This document shows positions 6,808 to 12,250 of a DNA stretch of 12,250 nt, in pieces. The stretch is from Gammaproteobacteria bacterium (GTDB lineage: Bacteria; Pseudomonadota; Gammaproteobacteria; DSM-16500). Each line of letters opens with the position of its first letter. The stretch's first letter is position 1. Location of the stretch: contig JAJONP010000104.1 of NCBI GenBank assembly GCA_021323555.1, positions 1-12,250 of the forward strand. The letters are read 5' to 3'. Below the pieces are notes generated by a model that saw only the letters and a list, made by a program, of their open reading frames with translations, was not told the origin of the DNA and did not search any database. The position numbers and the translations under genes were made by a program.

Positions 6808-6906
6808 GTCAAGGATAAACCTCCGGCAACCGATGCCGTATCCCTAAACTTCCGCGCTTCGCTTGTGCAGTTTAGGTGACTACCCTCGGCATCGGTTGTC
6901 CTTGAC
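6808..6906. repeat. Nested inverted repeat (28 paired bases per side in three stems)
   Basis: Three stems nest inside each other. The outer is GTCAAGGA (6808-6815) with TCCTTGAC (6899-6906). The middle is CAACCGATGCCG (6827-6838) with CGGCATCGGTTG (6887-6898). The inner is CCTAAACT (6843-6850) with AGTTTAGG (6869-6876). All pairs are perfect. An 11-nt bulge lies on the 5' side between outer and middle stems, and none on the 3' side. The loop is GC-rich. This could form a stable RNA structure, a cruciform, or a folded single-strand element. Confidence 0.75.
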
Positions 6907-6938
6907 TGCTCTCACCCCACCTGACTCGTTACACTCAT

Positions 6939-6986
6939 CGGCGTTTGCCTAGTCAGGGTTGCCGGCGTTTGCCTAGTCAGGGTTGC
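6939..6986. repeat. Perfect 24-bp tandem duplication
   Basis: The unit at 6939-6962 (CGGCGTTTGCCTAGTCAGGG plus TTGC) is repeated exactly at 6963-6986. AGTCAGG within each unit is complementary to CCTGACT at 6920-6926, so either copy can form an alternative stem with the upstream strand. Confidence 0.85.
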
Positions 6987-6997
6987 GAATGCAACCC
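6980..6997 (+). terminator. Terminator-like hairpin before the methylase ribosome binding site
   Basis: GGGTTGC and GCAACCC form a perfect 7-bp stem with a GAAT loop, followed by TTTT. It sits 12 nt before the methylase Shine-Dalgarno sequence, so it could act as an attenuator or weak terminator in the leader. The T run is short, which lowers confidence in termination. Confidence 0.45.
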
Positions 6998-7021
6998 TTT
7001 TAAACCACTAGGAGCAAAAAC

Positions 7022-8065
7022 ATGATAAACCAAGCGAGACACACGAAAAATCTTTTTATTATTGACCAACTCAAAAAAGGCAGCGTTACGCCTGATCTAT
7101 TAAAGCAATACTCAGGATGGGGCGGGTTACAAGCGATAATAGCTCAGCCAGACGTTTACAAAACGCTGAGAGAGATACTTAATGAAGATGAAATAAAAAG
7201 TTTAAAACAGACGGTAAAAAATGCATATTATACACCGGCCATGATCGTTAAATTTACGTATGATTGGTTAATACACTATGGCTTTACTGGTGGCGCTATT
7301 CTGGAACCTGCGGTAGGTCATGGTGTCTTTATGGAGTATATGCCGCAAGCGATCAAACAAAATAGCTCTATTACAGCAGTTGAATTGGATAAGCTAACCA
7401 GTCAAATCACAAAGTACCTCTACCCGTCTATGGATCTTTATACCTGCGGTTTCGAGGAATTCCACCCCAAAAATCAATTCGATTTAATTATTGGTAATCC
7501 GCCCTATGGCGGAAGCACCGTGTATGATAATCAACATCCCGATTTAAAAGACTATTGTATTCACCATTATTTCGTGGCCAAGTCCATGCGTTTATTAAAA
7601 GAAGGTGGTATTTTAGCCATGGTGCTGCCTTCTTACTTCATGGACAATATCACCAAACACGTAAGAGGGATTATCCACCAAGAGGGCGGTAGCTTAATCA
7701 CAGCGTATCGCCTGCCTGATGATCTTTTTGATAATGCCAAAGTCACGGTCGATATTGTATTTTTAACGAAAGGCAAAACAGAAAACCCCTGGCTTAAGGT
7801 CAAAGATATAGGCGTCTCAGGCGTGAAAAAACCGATCAACGAATTTTTTTACCAGCAGAGTGGAAATATTTTAGGAAATCTTGAGTTAGTCGATATGTAT
7901 GAGAGAAAAGGACTCACATGCAAAAGACGGGGCGACATTGATCTGCTTCTCACACAAGAAATAAAAAACATGAAACTGCAAAAATTTGCCAAGCAGTATT
8001 TGGCGAGCTTAGACAAGCATGTCGCAGAAGTCAAAAGTATTGCTGAAATGCTTTGTGTTTTTTAA
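7022..8065 (+). CDS. Plasmid-type N6-adenine DNA methylase, stand-alone
   Basis: 347 residues. The AdoMet-binding motif I is ILEPAVGHGVF at 93-103, an acidic VELD follows at 120-123, and the catalytic amino-methyltransferase motif NPPY is at 159-162, so an exocyclic adenine N6 methyltransferase is well supported. The N-terminal YSGWGGL (30-36) and YYTP (69-72) are signatures of the methylase module that often opens very large methylase-helicase proteins of plasmids and integrative elements. Here the protein ends at about 347 residues and no helicase follows, so it is either a native short form or a truncated one. No restriction endonuclease is adjacent, so an orphan role such as shielding transferred DNA or regulation is likely. 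AGGAG 7 nt before ATG sets the start. Confidence 0.8.
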   Translation: MINQARHTKNLFIIDQLKKGSVTPDLLKQYSGWGGLQAIIAQPDVYKTLREILNEDEIKSLKQTVKNAYYTPAMIVKFTYDWLIHYGFTGGAILEPAVGHGVFMEYMPQAIKQNSSITAVELDKLTSQITKYLYPSMDLYTCGFEEFHPKNQFDLIIGNPPYGGSTVYDNQHPDLKDYCIHHYFVAKSMRLLKEGGILAMVLPSYFMDNITKHVRGIIHQEGGSLITAYRLPDDLFDNAKVTVDIVFLTKGKTENPWLKVKDIGVSGVKKPINEFFYQQSGNILGNLELVDMYERKGLTCKRRGDIDLLLTQEIKNMKLQKFAKQYLASLDKHVAEVKSIAEMLCVF

Positions 8066-8082
8066 TCTGGTAAAAGAGAGGT

Positions 8083-8138
8083 GCGGCTCAAATAGCCGCG
8101 CCGCGCTTCTGCGCGGCGACCAAAGCGTTCCCCTTTGG
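8083..8138. repeat. Three consecutive hairpins downstream of the methylase gene
   Basis: GCGGCT (8083-8088) pairs with AGCCGC (8094-8099). CGCCGCGC (8099-8106) pairs perfectly with GCGCGGCG (8111-8118) around a TTCT loop. CCAAAG (8120-8125) pairs with CTTTGG (8133-8138). The GC content contrasts sharply with the AT-rich flanks. No T run follows, so simple rho-independent termination is not indicated, although the hairpins may protect the 3' end of the mRNA or act in single-stranded plasmid DNA. Confidence 0.65.
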
Positions 8139-8164
8139 AATTCCCTGCAAAACAAAATACAAGA

Positions 8165-8197
8165 TAAAAAATAAAAAAAACAATAATTTGTATTATT
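8165..8197 (-). terminator. Candidate terminator for the leftward recombinase-like genes
   Basis: Read leftward, AATAAT and ATTATT (8182-8197) form a 6-bp stem with a 4-nt loop, followed by a long T-rich run (the A-rich plus strand at 8167-8180). The stem is all A/T and weak, so this is only a candidate, but it is well placed about 40 nt after the stop of the leftward gene. Confidence 0.35.
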
Positions 8198-8238
8198 AAA
8201 ATGATAACTACTCGATAATCCAGCTATTAATTTGACTT

Positions 8239-9429
8239 TTACACAGCATCTTTATAGTGATTTATAATAGCCTTTAAAGCACCTTCGGTATGGCCCACAT
8301 CTTCTCTCACATGCTTTATAGGACGGCGGCGTTTATGGATGTCATCTAAAATACCTGTATGGCGTATCCATATCATGCTAGCGTGTTGCAGAATATCCGC
8401 TTCATTCGCTAAATCATTTTTTCTTAATTGTATAACAGCTTTATCGAAACACGGTTGGATGAGTCTTTTCAGCTTCTTTTTTTGAGAAATAGCATCTTTG
8501 CCTCCTTTTAATATCAATAAAGGACTATCATCTTCTGGCGAAGGCAAAGACGTTAAACCTCTCGTGAGCCGATAGCGCTTTAAAGCGTTTAGCATATCGT
8601 CACTCACAGCAATCGCACGTAGCTTGCCATTTTTATTTACTTTAAACCACCAATTTTGGTTTTTATCTTGATAAAAATGGTTCATCTTGGGTATCCAGTG
8701 GTCGGATGCAAGCAATTCGGAAGGAAGCGGGTATAACAGGTAAAGGATACTCATAATAAATAACGTTTTTTCATGGCGATCAGAACCATCGGCAGCAAGT
8801 TGTAGGGCAGCATCCACACAATATCGCCATTGAATGTCCGTCAGTCGTTTTACAGCGCCTTGTGACAAATGTTGATTCAACACACGCCTGTTTTTTTGCC
8901 AAGCCAGTTCTGCAGGATTAGAAAACACTTTTTTCTCAGCTATCAAAAAGGTATAAAGCTTTCTTAAGACGTTAAAAATTCTATAGGTTTCTGCTTTCGG
9001 AGGGAGATGTTCCGGTTTATCTGATTGCATTTTCCGATCAGTTTGTTTATTAATAAATGTTACCAGAAAGGGCCGCCAATGCGGGTTAGGCCTCAGCGTG
9101 TTCCCCTCTTTAATAAAGCGAGCTTCTGTCTGAGTCCTTACCCACGAAGAAGGAGGATTACTGCGAAACTCTATATATTTTTGAATATCTTCTTCATTTA
9201 AATGAAGGATAGATTTTTTAAAAATGAACCATGCCCACAATAATAAACGCTCTGTTTCCACAGAACACGGAACAATTGTTATTTTTTTATCGTGTTGTTT
9301 TAAAAAATTAACTGCTACTTCAAGATCATCGCCCGCAAATGCGGGAAGAATTATTTTAATAGGGGGAACACCCAAGAAATTTGTTTTATTAGTATAAAAG
9401 ATAGGAAAAGGTATCGGGAAATGGTCCAT
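8239..9429 (-). CDS. Tyrosine-recombinase-like protein with altered catalytic residues (distal gene)
   Basis: 396 residues from ATG 9429, preferred over an in-frame TTG at 9435 because GAGAGG lies 8 nt before the ATG. It has the full layout of a proteobacterial phage-integrase family: an N-terminal core-binding region (FRSNPPSSW at about 88-96, RPFLVTF), a conserved entry HEKTLFIM, and a C-terminal catalytic domain with NWWFKV, AVSDDMLNALKRYR and HVREDVGH. The usual arginine I (YxRxSEL) is L235 and the HxxR histidine is I353. Arginine II (R356), the GH histidine (H380) and a candidate nucleophile Y392 remain, but Y392 lies about 3 residues further from H380 than usual and only four residues from the end. 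Strand cleavage is therefore doubtful. It starts two bases after the stop of the upstream paralog. Confidence 0.75.
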   Translation of the reverse strand: MDHFPIPFPIFYTNKTNFLGVPPIKIILPAFAGDDLEVAVNFLKQHDKKITIVPCSVETERLLLWAWFIFKKSILHLNEEDIQKYIEFRSNPPSSWVRTQTEARFIKEGNTLRPNPHWRPFLVTFINKQTDRKMQSDKPEHLPPKAETYRIFNVLRKLYTFLIAEKKVFSNPAELAWQKNRRVLNQHLSQGAVKRLTDIQWRYCVDAALQLAADGSDRHEKTLFIMSILYLLYPLPSELLASDHWIPKMNHFYQDKNQNWWFKVNKNGKLRAIAVSDDMLNALKRYRLTRGLTSLPSPEDDSPLLILKGGKDAISQKKKLKRLIQPCFDKAVIQLRKNDLANEADILQHASMIWIRHTGILDDIHKRRRPIKHVREDVGHTEGALKAIINHYKDAV

Positions 9430-9431
9430 AT

Positions 9432-10679
9432 TCAAAACCTCTCAATAAGCTTCTTAGTTTTAGCGGAGTCATGTCGCTCTTTCAACTGCCTATCGTCATA
9501 TCGCTGGGTTGAAAGAGCACATAAGTTTTCTCCAGCTTTCTCCTGAATTTGTATGCCAGAAAAACCGCGTTTATTGATATCATCCCATATGCCTGTTTGA
9601 CGCAAATCGGTTATCGTAGCTAATTCCATCGTATCGGCTTCATCTGCTAAATTGTCTTTTCGTAGCTCTTTAATCACTTGATCAAAACACTCCTGGACTA
9701 TCCCTCTCATCACTGACTTACAAATAGGTCGTCCTATTTCATTTGACAAAAGAGGCTGATTATCTGTTGTCAGAGGTAGCGGGCTTAAGAACCCTTTACG
9801 TATTCGATAGCGCTTCAACGCGTCTAACATCTCAGCACTGACTGATATAATGCGTAGTTTTTTTTCCTTATCTAATACTTTGAACCACCAGTTCCCTTTT
9901 TTATCAGGATAAAAGTGTTTCATTCGAGGCATCCATTTGCCACGAGCAATGAGTTCACTGACACGCGGATAAAGCCAGTAGAAAACCATGATGATAAATA
10001 ATGTTTTTTCATGGCGATCTGGATTCTCAGCAGCCAGTTTTTGTGCGATTCTGACGCAATATTGCCACTGGATCTCTGTTAATTTTTGTATGTTTGTTGG
10101 CAGTTTCTGTTGTACCTTATGCTTCCCGTGAACGATAGTCGACAATTTCCGCCGTACTTTATTTTTCCGCTTAAGGGCAGTGGGTAGACATATTCGCCGA
10201 TGCAGATTGTGAAAATAAGAGTAAAACATCCCTCTTACTGCTTGACGATACCCTGCCACTAATTTGAGATGTGTCGTAAGACTCATTTTATCTATTTTTT
10301 CCATTTTTTTTCTTATTTCCTCGCTTGCTTCATCACACCTCGCATGAGCCATGTTGTGACTATTACTGCTTATACTTTTATCAAGATTATTTTCATCAAC
10401 TTCACTGATTTTTTTAAGATGCTGCGACAGTTCTTTTATTATTTCATTATTTTCTTTATAGAGAATATTCGTTTTTTCATGGAGTTCTTCATGCATACTT
10501 TCTATGTTATTGGCGATAGTGAGTAGTGAGACCAGTGCGCTGGCGAGAGCGAAATCGCCTTTTTTATCTGAGGTTATACCGTAAAATTTAAAAGGCTGCG
10601 CTGTGATTGACCCACGCCCATGAAATATCTCATCTATAAATTTGATGGTGTCCGCCACTTCTTCTTTGAAATTAAGCAT
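9432..10679 (-). CDS. Tyrosine-recombinase-like protein with novel N-terminal domain (proximal gene)
   Basis: 415 residues; AGGG lies about 8 nt before the ATG. Residues about 200-415 are clearly paralogous to the catalytic half of the downstream gene (IQWQYCVRIAQKLAAE, DRHEKTLFII, NWWFKV, LDALKRYR, CFDQVIKELRKDNLADEAD). Arginine I is present (R239 in YPRVSEL), as are arginine II (R360) and a tyrosine (Y394), but the HxxR histidine is T357 and the GH histidine is E384. The usual SAM-like core-binding domain is missing. Residues 1-160 form a charged, helical domain that resembles the N-terminus of the divergent HTH-array protein. I infer a recombinase-derived DNA-binding protein; residual catalysis cannot be excluded. 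The two recombinase-like genes almost certainly form one operon. Confidence 0.7.
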   Translation of the reverse strand: MLNFKEEVADTIKFIDEIFHGRGSITAQPFKFYGITSDKKGDFALASALVSLLTIANNIESMHEELHEKTNILYKENNEIIKELSQHLKKISEVDENNLDKSISSNSHNMAHARCDEASEEIRKKMEKIDKMSLTTHLKLVAGYRQAVRGMFYSYFHNLHRRICLPTALKRKNKVRRKLSTIVHGKHKVQQKLPTNIQKLTEIQWQYCVRIAQKLAAENPDRHEKTLFIIMVFYWLYPRVSELIARGKWMPRMKHFYPDKKGNWWFKVLDKEKKLRIISVSAEMLDALKRYRIRKGFLSPLPLTTDNQPLLSNEIGRPICKSVMRGIVQECFDQVIKELRKDNLADEADTMELATITDLRQTGIWDDINKRGFSGIQIQEKAGENLCALSTQRYDDRQLKERHDSAKTKKLIERF

Positions 10680-10892
10680 CTATACATCCCTTTTAAGCAA
10701 AATTACATTATCCTTTTTAATACCTTACCATAAATGAATTTCTGATAGTTAAAGAGTTGCACGTAGTATTTTATTTTTTGTAAAAAAACGAACGCCAAAA
10801 GTGAAACAATACAAATTTCCTGGTGTATGAAAAAAATTCTCATTAGAATGGTAAAGAAGGTGAAGAAACTCCGCTTCAAGGAACGGATGCTT
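10680..10892. promoter_or_regulatory. Divergent intergenic region between recombinase-like pair and HTH-array gene
   Basis: About 210 bp of AT-rich DNA separate two divergent starts and should contain both promoters. The first third upstream of the leftward gene is mostly A/T with AAGGG as its ribosome binding site at about 10686-10690. No -35/-10 pair stands out in either direction. The frame of the rightward gene is open from about 10767, so ATGs at 10827, 10848 and 10887 are alternative starts. Confidence 0.4.
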
Positions 10893-12250
10893 ATGTCTAA
10901 ATTTGACGAGAAAATCGCAGAACTGACTCAGTGTATCAATAGCCTTTTCTATGACAAAATCAAGAGCATAAAGCAGCCTTATCCATTTCATACTAAACGA
11001 AAGAAGTCAGATTGTGACTTAGTGATGGCTGCTTCTCTTATTTCAATACTAAAAATCGCATGTCAATTGATTGATCTCAAAAATCAGTATCATAACGAAT
11101 TAGAGCTTCTCCATCAAAATAAGGATGAGAATAAAATAGCTTACAGAAGTGCTAATAAAGAAGATAAGAAAATAACGGAAGGAATAAAAACCAAAAATAA
11201 GGTGTGTGGTCCTGCCCGTTTACAATTAATAGAAAATTACCGAAACGAAGCCAAACGATTATTTTATTCTTTCAGGGCACAAGAAATGAATAATGTAGAA
11301 AATATAATGGAGTATCTTAAAAACAAAAATCTGCACAGGGAAAAAGCGCTTGAAGGTATTATCTTCAAAGAAAATTTGACTACATTAGAATCATTAGCTC
11401 GAAAAAAAAGAGCGCTTAATAAAATAAATAACGATCATCCTAGAATAGACAATTGGGACATTCAAGTACTCAATAGATTCATGGAAGAAGTAAGAAAAAG
11501 AAAGGTAGGAATCATAAAACCCCTGAGAATAAAAACAGGAAGGCCTAGATCTGAAGAAATAGCTACCAAAGCCGAACTATTGTATCGAGAAAATAAGCTT
11601 GCAGTGGCAGAGATTGCAGAAAAACTGAATATTACAAAGAACACCCTTTATAGCTATTTACGTTATAAAAATGTTCCTATTAATAGAACCAGCACAGTCT
11701 TGTCTAAATCTAAAAAGATAGCTGCTAAAGCAGAAGTATTATATCGAAGAAATAAACTGACAGGGGTAGAAATTGCAAAAAAACTGGGTATTACCCCACT
11801 CACAATGTATCATTATTTACAGGATAGAAATGTTCCTATCAATAGAGCGCGTTCAGTCTTATCTCAATCTAAAAAGATAGCCGCTAAAGCAGAAACATTA
11901 TATCGAAAAAATAAACTGACAGGGGCAGAGATTGCAAAAAAACTGGGTATTACCCCAATAACACTGTATCGTTATTTACATGATAGAAATGTGCCTATGA
12001 ATAGAGCCCGTTCAGTCTTCTCTAAATCTAAAAAGATAGCCGCTAAAGCAGAAACGTTATATCGAAAAAATAAACTAACAGTGCTAGAGATTGCAAAAAA
12101 ACTGGGTATTACGCAGAGAACACTGTATCAGTATTTACGTTATAAAAATGTTTCTATCAACAGAGCCAGTTCAGTCTCCTCTCAATCTAAAACAATAGCT
12201 GCTAAGGCTGAAATACTCTATCGAGAAAATAAGCTCACAGTGACGGAAAT
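10893..12250 (+). CDS. Tandem helix-turn-helix array protein, runs off the right edge
   Basis: At least 452 codons, no stop before the window end. The ATG at 10893 is chosen because the protein then aligns from residue 1 with the divergent recombinase-like protein (MSKFDEKIA against MLNFKEEVA) and AAGGA lies 10 nt upstream; in-frame ATGs at 10827, 10848 and 10887 are possible. Residues 1-130 are the shared N-terminal domain (ASLISILKIA, then LIENYRNEAKRLFYS at about 112-126). A basic linker follows, then GRPRS at 216-220, the usual leader of resolvase/invertase HTH domains. From residue 220 there are 53-residue repeats, each one HTH (helix about 4-16, EIAKKLGIT turn, recognition helix 30-37, then NVPINRARS). 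Four are complete and a fifth is cut by the edge. I infer a multivalent sequence-specific DNA-binding protein; no catalytic domain is in view. Confidence 0.75.
   Translation, partial: MSKFDEKIAELTQCINSLFYDKIKSIKQPYPFHTKRKKSDCDLVMAASLISILKIACQLIDLKNQYHNELELLHQNKDENKIAYRSANKEDKKITEGIKTKNKVCGPARLQLIENYRNEAKRLFYSFRAQEMNNVENIMEYLKNKNLHREKALEGIIFKENLTTLESLARKKRALNKINNDHPRIDNWDIQVLNRFMEEVRKRKVGIIKPLRIKTGRPRSEEIATKAELLYRENKLAVAEIAEKLNITKNTLYSYLRYKNVPINRTSTVLSKSKKIAAKAEVLYRRNKLTGVEIAKKLGITPLTMYHYLQDRNVPINRARSVLSQSKKIAAKAETLYRKNKLTGAEIAKKLGITPITLYRYLHDRNVPMNRARSVFSKSKKIAAKAETLYRKNKLTVLEIAKKLGITQRTLYQYLRYKNVSINRASSVSSQSKTIAAKAEILYRENKLTVTE
11550..12250 (+). repeat. 159-bp in-frame tandem repeats encoding HTH units
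   Basis: Units begin at 11550, 11709, 11868, 12027 and 12186, exactly 159 bp apart; the last is cut by the window end. The first is the most diverged, as expected for an array edge. Units 2-4 are close to identical at DNA level, with conserved stretches such as TCTAAAAAGATAGC at the start of each. The exact period and absence of indels show either recent duplication or homogenisation by recombination. Confidence 0.9.

Larger units (their letters stand above)
6650..7021 (+). promoter_or_regulatory. Structured leader region of the methylase gene
   Basis: This 372-nt gap contains no gene. Its second half is more GC-rich than its flanks and is packed with symmetry: a perfect hairpin at 6787-6801, a nested inverted repeat at 6808-6906, a 24-bp perfect tandem duplication at 6939-6986, and a hairpin at 6980-6997 followed by four T residues. 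AGGAG at 7010-7014 is the ribosome binding site of the methylase, 7 nt before its ATG. Such arrangements are typical of leading-region genes of conjugative plasmids, where folded single strands can act as promoters or priming sites; assignment of that role here is inference. Confidence 0.6.

Noticed and set aside
6808..6906. tRNA or other standard structural RNA gene
   Set aside because: The pairing is a long nested hairpin with a one-sided bulge rather than a cloverleaf, and no T-loop or anticodon arm pattern is present.
8083..8138. Rho-independent terminator of the methylase gene
   Set aside because: Stems are strong but no T run follows on the plus strand; I list them as hairpins only.
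10269..10526. Rightward 85-residue frame rich in F and I, looking like a membrane protein
   Set aside because: It is the antisense of a lysine/glutamate-rich helical domain, which always yields a phenylalanine-rich shadow on the other strand.
10749..10991. Leftward 80-residue open frame in the divergent intergenic region and start of the array gene
   Set aside because: It lies antisense to the N-terminal domain of the array protein, whose reading frame is supported by alignment with the neighbouring recombinase-like protein; it has no recognisable motif.
11550..12250. CRISPR array or intergenic satellite
   Set aside because: The 159-bp repeats are contiguous, without spacers, and keep an open reading frame with a clear HTH pattern; they are coding repeats.

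Overview
The window reads as accessory DNA of an AT-rich gammaproteobacterium. Legionellales (Legionella, Coxiella or Rickettsiella relatives) is my best guess: the 451-residue protein at 3235-4590 resembles, from memory, an uncharacterised Legionella family, and plasmid-type and prophage-type modules sit side by side. No ribosomal, tRNA or core housekeeping gene is visible, so the placement is only moderately supported.

Left third (1-2973, leftward transcription). A decayed prophage early block runs from a phage replication protein with the conserved phage C-terminal domain, through a small double zinc-site protein and a short helical protein, to a Q-like late antiterminator. Its genes overlap or are spaced by a few bases and have good ribosome binding sites. 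Immediately upstream lies a broken IS21-family element: an intact zinc-finger passenger gene followed by istA cut after about 82 codons, with repeat-bearing DNA at about 2931-2973 that probably marks its left end.

Middle (2974-8238). An uncharacterised 451-residue gene runs rightward and overlaps, tail to tail, a leftward gene for an S-adenosylhomocysteine hydrolase-like NAD-binding protein with altered active-site residues. A small helix-turn-helix-like gene follows. Then comes a strongly structured non-coding stretch (6787-6997: nested inverted repeats, a perfect 24-bp tandem duplication and a terminator-like hairpin). It leads into a solitary plasmid-type N6-adenine DNA methylase, which is followed by three tandem hairpins.

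Right third (8239-12250) is the most unusual part. Two tightly linked leftward genes encode tyrosine-recombinase-like proteins in which several catalytic positions are replaced. Divergent from them, and running off the right edge, is a large gene whose C-terminal part is an array of 53-residue resolvase-type helix-turn-helix repeats (five in view, the last partial). The repeats are nearly identical except at positions that include the predicted recognition helix. The N-terminal domain of this array protein appears homologous to that of the adjacent 415-residue recombinase-like protein and aligns from the first methionine. I infer a linked locus combining recombinase-derived proteins with a modular multi-HTH DNA-binding protein, and I do not recognise it as any described system.
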